NCBI GenBank assembly: GCA_016711125.1
Contig: JADJTQ010000006.1
Span: 186,001-250,000 of the forward strand
Length of the DNA: 64,000 nucleotides
Source of the DNA: Saprospiraceae bacterium
Lineage (GTDB): Bacteria > Bacteroidota > Bacteroidia > Chitinophagales > Saprospiraceae
Direction: 5' to 3'
Shown: positions 16,310 through 26,001 of the stretch, piece by piece
How the letters are laid out: each line of letters opens with the position of its first letter
Numbering within the stretch: the first letter of the stretch is position 1
Translations under genes and position numbers: made by a program
Notes under the pieces: generated by a model
The model's database searches: none
What the model saw: only the letters and a program-made list of their open reading frames with translations
Told to the model about the DNA's origin: nothing

Positions 16310-19171
16310 TTAGACCATTACATTGAGGGCAGCTGATGCTTTTTGCAAATAATATTTGGCTGCTTCATCGTCCGGGTCAATATCCAGCACCTCATTAAAT
16401 TTGACTATCGCCAGGTTATATTCATTTTCTAGATATGCTTTAACTCCCTGTTCAATCTGCACTTTCGTTTGTAGTTTCTGTGCTTTTCTTTCATCCGATT
16501 CACCACCCAGTATTTCAAAGATTTCAACATATTCTTTTTTCCCCTTGGTCAATACCTTGCCCAGGTATCGGTAGTCAAAATGTTGGGGTTCCTCCAGTCG
16601 TTCCATGGTTGCTTTGGTCACCAGAATTTTAGCACCAAATAAAGTAGTAAGACCTTCCATGCGTGAGGCAACATTAACCGCGTCTGATATTGTGGCAGGG
16701 TCGTTCCGGTGGGTGTCACCGATAATGCCCATCACCAGGGGCCCACTATGTAAGCCCATGCCCACAACGATGGGGACTCGACCGCGTTGCGTCCGGCCAT
16801 TATTGTAGCGTCTGATTGCTGTTTGCATTACGATCGCAGCATTAATTGCTTTATCGGCACTTTCAAGAAATAATGCCATGATACCATCACCAAGATACTG
16901 AAGGACAAAACCTTCAAATCGTTTGATGATAGGCCCCATTCGATTGACGTAAGCACCAACAAATTTGAAATTTTGCTCAGGAGTCATCGTCTCTGACATC
17001 GTAGTATATGCACGGATGTCGGAGAAGAATACCGTGACATCTTTTTCCTGATGGTCACCCAATCTAACATCAGTAATGGTCCCATATCCAAGTGCGCGTA
17101 GAAACTCGCTCGGGACAAAGCGGGTGGTGGCACTATTTATTGAATAAAGATCCAGGTGGGTTTTAATCCGGGCTAAAAACTCGTCCTTTGAAAAGGGTTT
17201 TGCCAAATAATCATTTGCTCCGTAAGCTAAGGCCTCCACCAGATCGGATACTTGATTTTTTGCCGTAATCATAATGATCGGCAATTCGGAGGCCAGATAT
17301 TTTTTTCTGATTTGTTGACAGACTGTATATCCTGTCATATGGGGCATCATGATGTCAAGTAATACGAGATCAAAGGAATTTCCATTTTCAATGAGCTTAA
17401 GAGCTCCTGCACCGTCCATCGCCGACGATATTTCGTAATGCTGTTTTGACAGATGATTTTCTAAAACCTGTTGATTGATCGGCTCATCGTCGACGATCAG
17501 AATTTTAATTTTGTTTTGGTCAATCAGTGGCTCAGTGTCATCTTCGGAAATTGGTCCGGAAGGATCCTTAAGTGATACAAGGGTGTCAAAGTTTTTTGCT
17601 TTTAAATTCTCCTGAGGAAGTTGATCGGTGGAGATTGGCATGGTAAAAATAAATCGTGATCCGGCACCTTCTGTCGAGAGTACGCTAATCGTTCCCTCAT
17701 GTAGCTCAACCAATTTTCTGGTGACACTAAGTCCCAGGCCAGTTCCGCTTTGTTGCCTTTCAGCATCGCCATCCAATTGCATAAATTCCTCAAAAATCGC
17801 ATGCTGACGATCAGATGCAATACCAATGCCCTGATCTTGAATACTGATTTCCAGGCAACCGGATCTTTCTTCAGCTGTAGCCACTATCACACCTTCCCGG
17901 CTAAACTTAATGGCATTATCTATCAGGTTAAACAGAATTTGCTGGAGTCGATCTTCATCAGCTTGTACTGGGACATCAGGCGGAATTTCATTGACCAGAA
18001 CGATTCCTTTGGCCGATGCTAAAGACCCGTTGATTTGCATGACCACGTCCACCACCGCTCTAATATCAACCGGTTTAAGGTGAAGTCTTAAATCATCATT
18101 GCGCATTTTCGAAAAATCCAACAAGTCATTAACCAGATTGTTGAGACGCTTTCCAGCAGAGATGATCATTCCCAAATTCCCTTTTCTCTGTTTGACATCG
18201 TCGTGAAACAATCCATCATGAAGGCTTTCTGCAATACCAATGATACCATGTAATGGAGTTCGCAATTCGTGCGATGTGTTTGCGAGAAATTGATCTTTCA
18301 GCCGGTCAATTTGTAGTAGTTTCTGAGATTTCTGTTGTTCGAAATCCACTAGTTTCCGTTGCTGGATGATTCGAAATCGTTGAATGATTACCCCTGCGAG
18401 TAGCAATAATATGCCTGCAATCACAATCAGCCTATTTCGATTTTGTAGTTTCTTGTTCAGTGAAAATTCTAATTGGATGGCTTCATTCTCGCTGGCCAAT
18501 CTTGCTTGTTCTTTTTCGGCATTGGCCTTCTCCAATTCAGCGGTTTGAGTTTGCAAATGGGAAATCTCCAACTGCCTACGAAGACTGATGGCCTCTTGCT
18601 CTTGTAAATCGGCAAGAGCTTGATTTTTTTGTTGAACCACTTTGGCGTTTACTTCCTGGAATTTATCTTCGATTGTAGCAATTTTCTTTTCCGTCTCAAC
18701 TTGAACCAGTCGATCTTGTAATGATGTTGATAGGTTTTGATATTTTCGCAGCTCAATCAGATTCTTTTCTTCGCCATGAATCTTTGCTAAAAGCAAATAG
18801 TAATCCAGCAAGCTATTCGTATTATTGGTTTTCCTTAAGTATTCGAGTCTCTCTTCAAGAGTCTGGATAGCTTTGTCCGCTCGACTGGATGTGAAGTAGG
18901 TGATAGAAAGACCATAGAATGCTTGGGTTACCCCGTTTTCATAGGATATTGAGCGAGCAAGCTTTAGTGCGTCATCGAAAGTTTGGATCGATTGTCTGGG
19001 TTTCTCGGCTTGTAATGCTTTGCCCAGTTGAACCATCAGATCAACTTGCTGTGGTCCGGCAGGAAGACGATCTATTTTTTCTTGAAGGATCTTCGTAAAA
19101 TCCTGGGACAAACTGAATCCATAAATAAATAGCAAGGTAAACAGCGTCAGTATAAGGCGTACTCGCATCAT
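16310..19171 (-). CDS. Hybrid histidine kinase-receiver-class III cyclase
   Basis: This is a 953-residue protein. A signal peptide (MMRVRLILTLFTLLFIYGFSLS) and a short TPR-like helical ectodomain are followed by a long coiled coil, one membrane helix (LIVIAGILLLLAGVIIQRF) and a classic HisKA (NTSHELRTPLHGIIG). HATPase (LFNLIDNAIKF, GTGLGLSVTRKL), receiver (ILIVDDEPINQQ, VLLDIMMPHMTG, LAKPFSKDEF) and cyclase domains follow, then a TPR-like tail. The cyclase has both metal Asp (VFFSDIRAYT, QYLGDGIMALF) and AVNVASRM, but Gln replaces the usual purine-selecting Lys before YLGD, so substrate is uncertain. One polypeptide thus links sensing to a cyclic nucleotide. It faces the kinase cluster convergently. 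Confidence 0.9.
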   Translation of the reverse strand: MMRVRLILTLFTLLFIYGFSLSQDFTKILQEKIDRLPAGPQQVDLMVQLGKALQAEKPRQSIQTFDDALKLARSISYENGVTQAFYGLSITYFTSSRADKAIQTLEERLEYLRKTNNTNSLLDYYLLLAKIHGEEKNLIELRKYQNLSTSLQDRLVQVETEKKIATIEDKFQEVNAKVVQQKNQALADLQEQEAISLRRQLEISHLQTQTAELEKANAEKEQARLASENEAIQLEFSLNKKLQNRNRLIVIAGILLLLAGVIIQRFRIIQQRKLVDFEQQKSQKLLQIDRLKDQFLANTSHELRTPLHGIIGIAESLHDGLFHDDVKQRKGNLGMIISAGKRLNNLVNDLLDFSKMRNDDLRLHLKPVDIRAVVDVVMQINGSLASAKGIVLVNEIPPDVPVQADEDRLQQILFNLIDNAIKFSREGVIVATAEERSGCLEISIQDQGIGIASDRQHAIFEEFMQLDGDAERQQSGTGLGLSVTRKLVELHEGTISVLSTEGAGSRFIFTMPISTDQLPQENLKAKNFDTLVSLKDPSGPISEDDTEPLIDQNKIKILIVDDEPINQQVLENHLSKQHYEISSAMDGAGALKLIENGNSFDLVLLDIMMPHMTGYTVCQQIRKKYLASELPIIMITAKNQVSDLVEALAYGANDYLAKPFSKDEFLARIKTHLDLYSINSATTRFVPSEFLRALGYGTITDVRLGDHQEKDVTVFFSDIRAYTTMSETMTPEQNFKFVGAYVNRMGPIIKRFEGFVLQYLGDGIMALFLESADKAINAAIVMQTAIRRYNNGRTQRGRVPIVVGMGLHSGPLVMGIIGDTHRNDPATISDAVNVASRMEGLTTLFGAKILVTKATMERLEEPQHFDYRYLGKVLTKGKKEYVEIFEILGGESDERKAQKLQTKVQIEQGVKAYLENEYNLAIVKFNEVLDIDPDDEAAKYYLQKASAALNVMV

Positions 19172-19369
19172 GATTTTATTGGTGGTACCTAAAGATAGTT
19201 ATTTTAGAAGCACGAGAACGTTACCACTTTTCAGGTCTTAAATTTAATGAGATGGCCTAGTGTAATCCACACTAAGGTATGAATCATAGAGTGACCTTAT
19301 GAATGGTGAAGTCTGACCACTTCTCGCTAATACCCATCAAACAAATATGATCGTAATTGGCTGCCCCTT

Positions 19370-21114
19370 TTATTTGATCTCAAGGGTAGCTCCTAATTCG
19401 ACTACCAGACCTGGTTGTAGATTGGTTTCAACGCCCGCATCGAAGACAAATTTTCCTTTAGAGAGGAGGAGCATATCGGCAGATATTGAATTACCAGCCA
19501 AAAAATGTTTATGACCAAGTTGGACACCCCCAACTGTAACGTCGAGAGTGATGGCCAATGCATTATATTCGAAAGCGCCGAGATCGCAACTTCCAGAGCG
19601 GGAAGCTAGTCGCTGGTCGGTAGCCGGACATCCTGAACCAGTAGCCATCGCCTGGCCGGTGCCTCCCAGTGCCAGGGTAGGGGTTGGGCCGCCCTGATAC
19701 AATAAATCATTAGCAAGATCAGCTGCGGTATAGATCGAAGCAGGAGTGGCATTGATGTCAGTACTGCCATTTGGCCTAAGTTGGGGCCATTGTATATTGC
19801 TGCCCAGCTGAACATTCATTGTCCGGTTTACATTGAGATCCAGCCACTGATTGGAATTGGAGGTGTTGTTGTTTAATAAAATATTGTTGTGCCAGGTGGT
19901 TGGTGCCACACCATTAGCAAAGACACCGCCACCCCATAAACCTGCATAATTTTGGCTAAAAGTATTGTTCCTGACAAGCCAGTTTCCCTGATTAGCTGTT
20001 TGTACAAGCAGAGAAGCTCCTCCACCGAGTCCATGCACCGGATGTGCGGTGCTGTCCCGGTAAAAGGTACAATTCTCGATAATTCCCTTTCCATTGATTA
20101 GAGCCCAGATGCCTCCTCCTTGGCGATTGCAATGGTTGGCATAGAAGGTAGAACGGGTCACTTGAAATTGTTGCTCATTGACACCTCCCGAAATGTCGTC
20201 GACCACATGAAAAATGGCTCCACCATTGCCAGCATCCGCCGCCCTAAGATAATTTCCCTCAAAATAACACTGGTCCATATCCAGTCTCGCTCCTACATTG
20301 TCAGAAAATACCGTATTGGTAGCTCCTCCTTGCACCTCGGCATTATTTTCAATAAACTCACTGCCACAGACCGAATAGATTTTATTGGCAGCAGCCAATT
20401 CGACTCCGTCCAGATTGATGGCTCCTCCATGACCCCGAAGACCACCGGAAGTGCCCACAGCTGCATTGCGGTAAAACTTGCAATTGGCAATGACAATATC
20501 ACTACCTAAGCCGCCTATAGCCCCTCCATTGCTGGCCGAATTATTTACGAATGTACAAGCGGAAAAAATGCCCTCATGCTCCCCAATGACGTAAACTGCC
20601 CCTCCGGCAATGTCGGATCCGTCGGTACTGGTCACCGTATTGTCTTCAAAATGACATTGTATGATTTTTAAGGTTCCTCCACCTCTGGCCAAGATCCCTC
20701 CACCACACTGATTGGAAAAATGTCCACCCGGTCCGGGAGCTTTTCCTCTCATCAGCTTTGTTTTTGCAAAGTAAAATCGACGTTTTGTCCTTTATCGATG
20801 ATGCGGGTCAGATTATTACCGTCGAGTGTGACTAAGCTGGCCCCATCCAACACGGTATTTTGAGTGACGTTGAGAGGCGATGAAAGGACAATGGTCACTG
20901 GACCGCTGCCACAATTACACAAGATATGGCCTCCAGCATTTAAAGCCGTTTGAAGGACAGACTGAGTACAACTACCAGGAGTGCCATTACCTACAAGGGT
21001 GGGATTGACGAGATTGACTGGTGCCTCCGAGAGAGGACATTGAGATTGTGCAAACGAGGCATCTGCTGACAGGCAGGCACAGCACAGTATTAAAAGTCTG
21101 AGTTTTATCATCAT
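19370..21114 (-). CDS. Exported right-handed beta-helix protein (one frameshift)
   Basis: The N-terminal piece (21114-20752) has a signal peptide ending ADASFAQ and LTRIIDKGQNVDFTLQK. The larger piece (20752-19370, 460 residues) starts MRGKAPGPGGHFSNQCGGG. One extra A in the complementary run at 20761-20765 joins them as FTLQKTKLMRGKAPG. The body has repeated beta-helix strands typical of Chlamydia-Pmp-like/choice-of-anchor Q proteins (GGAIGGLGSDIVIANC, NNAEVQGGATNTVFSDN, GGGIWALINGKGIIEN, GGGVFANGVAP). The C-terminus (FVFDAGVETNLQPGLVVELG) resembles the 3-coathanger motif of nearby proteins rather than a T9SS type A domain. It is probably a surface adhesin-like or carbohydrate-contacting protein; its ligand is unknown. 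Confidence 0.8.
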
Positions 21115-21317
21115 GAGTCTTAAAAAGGACTACACAAATATTTTACCAATTTTGTTGATAGTCGTAGTTTGAGTGGTGCGACTCCTTTCTAGATTAATTT
21201 TTGCGAATGGAGAGATCTGAACCAAATTATAATGTGGTCATCTTTCCCTTGCAGGCTTCAATTCGTGATTGGCAGTTGGAAATCTCTTGAAAAAATCGAC
21301 TTTTGTTCTGAAGAATC

Positions 21318-23423
21318 ATGCGAAAAACAATCATTTCCTACAGTCTACATTGCATAGAAAGCACAGGCTGCTATCTGCCGGCAGCCTATTTTGTTGAGGA
21401 GAGACCGGAAGGTACTTTGGGGTACATGATCGCTAAAGCGGTGCCCGAAAATGTCGATTCCTACAAGATACCGATTGCAGGAACGCCCCATGAGCAGCTG
21501 TTGCAGATCTGCTATCAACTGAGCGCTGCTGCCTTGGAAGAAAAATACAATGCCAAGAGCAGAAAGAAGATCTCTCTGGAGCAGATTTTTAACGACCCTA
21601 AGACAGGGACCTTGATCAACCAATATGTGCAGCGAAAAATGCAGCAATTTCTGACATTGGTCCAGAGCAGTGAGGTTCCACTTTGCCTCGATATTCAACG
21701 CCAGGTATTTTTAGAGCAAATCCGAATCCGATTTTCCATAGATACGTTGAGGCCAAATCTTTCATTTATCAAAATGAAGGAGGGGATTGAGTACAGACTG
21801 GAGCTGCGTGCTGAAGAACATCTCATTATTCCACATAATCACGATGTGCATATTATTTTGGATGAACCAGGATATCTATTGATCGACTACAAATTATATG
21901 AATTACAATTTATCAATGGCAATAAAATAAAACCATTTATTAAAAAGAAGGAAGTCTTTATTCCTCAGCGTATTACCAAGACTTATTTCGAAAAATTCAT
22001 CATGGATGTGGTCAATAAGGTAGATATCGACGCAGAGGGATTTGAGGTGGAGCAATTGACAGAAATACTTAGAGTCTCGACCTATTTTACCGAAGATTTT
22101 ATTGAAAACCGCTACATCCTCGATCTCGTTTTTCATTATGAGGAGGCATTTTTTTATGCAAGTGACCCTACGGCGAGACGCAACCGTCTGATCATGGACA
22201 ATGATGGCAATGTCACAATCAGACAAATAATCCGGTCAGAAAAAGAAAATGAATTCCTAAAGCAATTAAAAATTGCTGGTCTGGAGCGCAATGCGGCAAG
22301 AAGATATGTTCTTGAAGGACAAAAGGGTAAGTTTGATATCATTCAATGGGTGATCAATCACCGGCATTTTTTTGAAGCGAACCATATTGAATTGGTTGCG
22401 CCGAAAATAGAAGGAAATACAGTCAGACTCGAAAAGGCAGAGATCTATTTGAATACCGTTGTGGACAATGATTGGTTTGATATCAAGGGTAGTATTAAGA
22501 TTGGAGAATTTACATTTTACTTTGCTGATTTAATGGAATCCATTCGTCAAGATAATCCATTATTCATTTTGCCAAACGGAGAAGTATTTATTATACCTGA
22601 AAGTTGGATGACCAAGTATCAGGCTCTGGCGAGATTTGGTAAGCGCAGTGGAGATGATATTCGTATCAACAAGAGTCAGTATACGTTGATGGAAGACAGC
22701 GAAGATCTGACAGAGGGTATGGGTAAGGTGGTGATCGATGATGCGGATATTGAGTATGGCGAAGACAAAAATCTTAAGGCCGAATTGCGACCCTACCAAC
22801 TGGAGGGAGTGAGGTGGCTACTTAAGCATCAGGCGAATGGATTAGGTGCATGTTTGGCTGACGATATGGGCCTGGGAAAGACATTGCAGACGCTAGCTGT
22901 GCTGAGCAGCACCAAAGATCAACTAAAGGGTAAGGAGAATGACCGGGCTACCCCCAATCAACTTACCTTGTTTCAACAACATCGTTTTGACGAATTAACT
23001 CCATTGCGTGCTCTGGTTTTATTACCAGCATCCCTGGTATTTAATTGGATCGAGGAGATACAGAAATTCTGCCCTCACTTTTCAATATGTGCTTATATCG
23101 GTGTTGAAAGAAGTGATAAAAGAGTTAACCTTGATCAATTTGATATTATACTCACTACATATCAGACAGCATTGAGAGATATCCGGATCTTACAGAAGAC
23201 GACCTGGGAATACATTATATTGGATGAGAGCCATGTGATTAAAAATAGAGAGTCAAAAATATTTCAGGCAGTTAATACCCTTAAAACGGAAAACAAAATA
23301 AGTCTATCCGGTACCCCGATCGAAAATTCGTTGGCAGATTTATGGTCACAAATGCAGTTTATAAACCCGGGTTTATTGGGATCATTTTCTTTTTTTAAAG
23401 AACATTTTTTAACTCCTATTTAA
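21318..23423 (+). CDS. SNF2-family helicase, N-terminal part (ends at premature TAA)
   Basis: These 701 residues hold the N-terminal accessory region and the first RecA lobe of a SNF2/Swi2 ATPase. The Walker A motif is DDMGLGKTLQTLAVLS, the DExH box is LDESHVIKNRESK, and motif III is LSGTPIENSLADLWSQM. The frame stops at TAA 23421-23423 after HFLTPI, yet the same frame continues as RYQDESALQELRTMVSPFILRRR, which is exactly what the family has next. A Glu or Gln codon is expected where TAA stands. The whole gene would be 21318-24230 (about 970 codons). SNF2 ATPases translocate on double-stranded DNA, remodelling DNA-protein complexes such as RNA polymerase. Confidence 0.88.
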   Translation: MRKTIISYSLHCIESTGCYLPAAYFVEERPEGTLGYMIAKAVPENVDSYKIPIAGTPHEQLLQICYQLSAAALEEKYNAKSRKKISLEQIFNDPKTGTLINQYVQRKMQQFLTLVQSSEVPLCLDIQRQVFLEQIRIRFSIDTLRPNLSFIKMKEGIEYRLELRAEEHLIIPHNHDVHIILDEPGYLLIDYKLYELQFINGNKIKPFIKKKEVFIPQRITKTYFEKFIMDVVNKVDIDAEGFEVEQLTEILRVSTYFTEDFIENRYILDLVFHYEEAFFYASDPTARRNRLIMDNDGNVTIRQIIRSEKENEFLKQLKIAGLERNAARRYVLEGQKGKFDIIQWVINHRHFFEANHIELVAPKIEGNTVRLEKAEIYLNTVVDNDWFDIKGSIKIGEFTFYFADLMESIRQDNPLFILPNGEVFIIPESWMTKYQALARFGKRSGDDIRINKSQYTLMEDSEDLTEGMGKVVIDDADIEYGEDKNLKAELRPYQLEGVRWLLKHQANGLGACLADDMGLGKTLQTLAVLSSTKDQLKGKENDRATPNQLTLFQQHRFDELTPLRALVLLPASLVFNWIEEIQKFCPHFSICAYIGVERSDKRVNLDQFDIILTTYQTALRDIRILQKTTWEYIILDESHVIKNRESKIFQAVNTLKTENKISLSGTPIENSLADLWSQMQFINPGLLGSFSFFKEHFLTPI

Positions 23424-24230
23424 CGCTATCAGGATGAATCAGCCCTTCAGGAATTGAGGACTATGGTGAGTCCGTTTATATTAAGACGCAGAAAGGAAGA
23501 AGTCGCAAAAGATCTCCCGGAGCTCACCGAGCAGATCGAACTAATCCCGATGACTGATCAGCAGGCCGAGTTATTCGAAGAAGAAAAAAGTGCAGCCCGA
23601 AATCAGCTTTTAGCCATGTCGGAGCAATCGCCTGAATTTAACTTTCACGTGTTACGATCACTTTTGAGATTGAGACAAATTGCGAATCATCCGGTGTTGT
23701 TGGACGAAAACTATCCTCATGATTCGGGTAAGTTTAATCAGGTTTTAGATCAGCTTGATTCGATATTAAAATCAGGTCATAAAGTATTGATCTTTTCTTC
23801 CTTTACTACGCACCTCGATCTTTTTGCTAAGGAAATGCAGAAGCAAAATGTTTTTTACTGCCAACTTACCGGAAAAACAGAACAGAAAAAAAGAAAAGAA
23901 CAAGTTGACCGTTTTCAGAATGATCCAAAATATCCAATATTTCTTATATCGATAAAAGCAGGCGGAGTGGGCCTGAATCTCACCCGGGCCGATTATGTAT
24001 TTATTTTAGATCCGTGGTGGAATCCCTTCGTAGAAATGCAAGCTATCGCCAGAGCTCACAGGATTGGCAGGGAACAACCGATCTCGGTAATCCGATTTAT
24101 TTCGAAGGATAGCATCGAAGAAAAAATCATGAAACTGCAGGCTCGAAAAAAAATCCTGGCCGCTGAACTCATCGAAGGTCAGGAACAGATAAGTATTGCA
24201 AAGGAAGATCTGAAATACTTATTGGAATAA
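23424..24230 (+). CDS. SNF2-family helicase, C-terminal lobe (same gene)
   Basis: This continues the frame of the previous entry after a single stop codon. An independent start is possible only further in (around 23454-23463). It has the SNF2 linker (FILRRRKEEVAKDLPELTE), then the second RecA lobe with VLIFSSFTTHLDLF (motif IV), the Thr-Gly block LTGKTEQKKRKE, motif V (ISIKAGGVGLNLTRADYVF) and motif VI (ARAHRIGREQPISVIRF). Without the first lobe it cannot bind ATP properly, so the gene works only if the stop is an artefact or is read through. It ends 42 bases before a convergent gene. Confidence 0.85.
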   Translation, partial: RYQDESALQELRTMVSPFILRRRKEEVAKDLPELTEQIELIPMTDQQAELFEEEKSAARNQLLAMSEQSPEFNFHVLRSLLRLRQIANHPVLLDENYPHDSGKFNQVLDQLDSILKSGHKVLIFSSFTTHLDLFAKEMQKQNVFYCQLTGKTEQKKRKEQVDRFQNDPKYPIFLISIKAGGVGLNLTRADYVFILDPWWNPFVEMQAIARAHRIGREQPISVIRFISKDSIEEKIMKLQARKKILAAELIEGQEQISIAKEDLKYLLE

Positions 24231-24271
24231 AACCTTCCACTGGATCATTCAAGATCTCCCCTCGTATTATG

Positions 24272-25003
24272 TTACTCCGGACAAGTTCCTGCTAAAAACT
24301 GGGCCCCGGCATCAACCTGAAATTGTGTCTTTAAGATAACATCATTGTTGGATAGGAAAAGTACATTTTTGGGATTGGAGATCGTTCCTGATCCGTGTAC
24401 AGTGCCGAGGCCAAAGTAGTAGCCACTGCTTGGTACGTTGCCCAAACTTAAGACCGCATCTAATTCCACCACCTCCAGTTGGGTCGAATTGTTCTGGAAG
24501 GGACAAAGAAAGATGAACAAAGAACTGTCAGTTTTCGTAAGAGAAATGGGCTGACCAAAGACCGTCGCCCAATACCTAACCTCTATTTTTACTTTGTATT
24601 TACTCGCAGTAGCATTGTCAGGATTACCATTCAATATGATATGGGCTACTGATGCAGGTGGATTGGCTACCCAACTGCAATTGAAATTTGGATCATCGCA
24701 CTGAAAGGTCAAGCCTGAAGGTAAACCGGTCACCTGTACTACTTCAAAACTATCTATGGGCAGTGTAAATCCGCTAAAAACGTCTTCATTGGGAGGAGTC
24801 CATTTAATAGAATCGGAATATGGAGAACTTTGAAAAGCAGGCTCTAGAAATGTAGAACCTACGGCACAAAATTCAGCGTTGGGGTTAAATACAAGATCCA
24901 GGGACTTATCGGGAGTGAATGAAAAAAAGCTAATTGTTAGAATGATCCAGACAAATGGACTTGGGATCGATTTTTCAACTTCAAGATTAGTGGAATATTT
25001 CAT
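24272..25003 (-). CDS. Exported 3-coathanger-like protein, paralog 1
   Basis: I chose ATG 25003 (MKYSTNLEVEKSIPSPFVWI), giving about 243 residues and an N-terminal hydrophobic export segment (FVWIILTISFFSFTP). A longer frame upstream (to 25129) lacks a signal and overlaps the neighbouring gene. Conserved blocks shared with the paralog at 25117-25854 are EFCAVGSTFLEPAFQSSPYSD, a TGLPSGLTFQCDDPNFNCSWV segment and IFLCPFQNNSTQLEVVELD. The C-terminus (TQFQVDAGAQFLAGTCPE) is a 3-coathanger-stack-like motif of Bacteroidota surface proteins. Function is unknown. The pair is a tandem duplication transcribed in one direction. Confidence 0.75.
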   Translation of the reverse strand: MKYSTNLEVEKSIPSPFVWIILTISFFSFTPDKSLDLVFNPNAEFCAVGSTFLEPAFQSSPYSDSIKWTPPNEDVFSGFTLPIDSFEVVQVTGLPSGLTFQCDDPNFNCSWVANPPASVAHIILNGNPDNATASKYKVKIEVRYWATVFGQPISLTKTDSSLFIFLCPFQNNSTQLEVVELDAVLSLGNVPSSGYYFGLGTVHGSGTISNPKNVLFLSNNDVILKTQFQVDAGAQFLAGTCPE

Positions 25004-25046
25004 GATGAAAAATTTGAACGGTTGCAAAATATCAGAAGAATTCTCC

Positions 25047-25100
25047 AAGGGGCATGAACCCCTTTGATTTAGGCATAACCCCTTGTATATCAGGGTTATG
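25047..25100. repeat. Two hairpins between the 3-coathanger paralogs
   Basis: Hairpin 1 is AAGGGG-CATGAA-CCCCTT (25047-25064). Hairpin 2 is CATAACCC-CTTGTATATCA-GGGTTATG (25074-25100), a perfect 8-base stem. The motif ACCCCTT occurs three times in the 65-base stretch. They lie downstream of one minus-strand gene and upstream of the next, so they could act as an attenuator/terminator or RNA-processing site. No U-tract follows on the minus strand, so a simple intrinsic terminator is not convincing. Confidence 0.45.
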
Positions 25101-25116
25101 ACCCCTTGGGTCTGGA

Positions 25117-25854
25117 TTATTCCGGACAAATTCCTGCCAAAAATTGGGCTCCGGCATCAACCTGAAATTGAGGATCTAATAATACTTGATTGCCACCCAA
25201 AAAGCTTGCCTCAACCGAACCACTAATAATTCCATTTCCGGTGACACCGTTGATTGTTCCCAAATAATAACCACTGGTGAGGCCGTTTCCCAAAGTCAGA
25301 CTATTGTTCAATTGCACCACCTCCAGTTGGGTAGAACTATTCTGAAATGGACAAAGAAAGATAAATAACGAACTATCGATTTTGGTAAATGACTGGGGAG
25401 ATCCGAAAATTGTAATATAAGACTTCGCCTCAATTTTCACTTTGTATTTGCCGGGAGCGGCATTTGCGGGATTACCGCTCAACTTGATATTGGCGATCGT
25501 GGCATTAGGTGGATTGGCCACCCAGGAGCAATTGGCATTGGGGTCATCACACAGGAAAGTTATGCCGGGAGGTAGACCAGTGATCTGTACTACGTCAAAA
25601 CTATCAATCGGTATTGTTTGTCCAAAAACAACGGTATCAACCGGGGGAGACCATCTAATGGTATCGGAATAGGGCGAATTTTGAAAAGCGGGCTCCAGAA
25701 ATGCTGATCCGACCGGACAAAATTCACTGCCGGGATTAAAGAGCAAATCCAGATACTTATCAGGAGTGAACGAAAAGAAGGATATCGTAAGGACTGCACA
25801 GATGAATCCTGCCGCATTGCCCGATTTTTGATTTGATTTGTCAGAGGTTTCCAT
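25117..25854 (-). CDS. Exported 3-coathanger-like protein, paralog 2
   Basis: This 245-residue paralog of the protein at 24272-25003 shares blocks throughout: FTPDKYLDLLFNPGSEFCPVG, AFLEPAFQNSPYSD, TGLPPGITFLCDDPNANCSW, IFLCPFQNSSTQLEVVQL and C-terminal FQVDAGAQFLAGICPE. The N-terminus has a short polar stretch before the hydrophobic export segment (AAGFICAVLTISFFSF). Cysteines sit at equivalent places in both copies, suggesting conserved disulfides outside the inner membrane. It is first in a likely two-gene unit. No enzymatic motif is visible. Confidence 0.75.
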   Translation of the reverse strand: METSDKSNQKSGNAAGFICAVLTISFFSFTPDKYLDLLFNPGSEFCPVGSAFLEPAFQNSPYSDTIRWSPPVDTVVFGQTIPIDSFDVVQITGLPPGITFLCDDPNANCSWVANPPNATIANIKLSGNPANAAPGKYKVKIEAKSYITIFGSPQSFTKIDSSLFIFLCPFQNSSTQLEVVQLNNSLTLGNGLTSGYYLGTINGVTGNGIISGSVEASFLGGNQVLLDPQFQVDAGAQFLAGICPE

Positions 25855-26001
25855 TGGCTTTTAATTTTTTATCAAGAAATAAATTCCTAAGTTATGTTGA
25901 TTGGGTAGGGTTTGATTCGATGTGAGTCATCTTTATTTTTTGAGAGTTTCTCAAGTTTTTGTGGTGCGATATCATGGATCTCTATTTTAAGAATAGAAGT
26001 T

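Noticed and set aside
20120..20509. 129-residue plus-strand frame inside the beta-helix gene
   Set aside because: It lies wholly opposite a clear repeat protein and has no domain or signal of its own.
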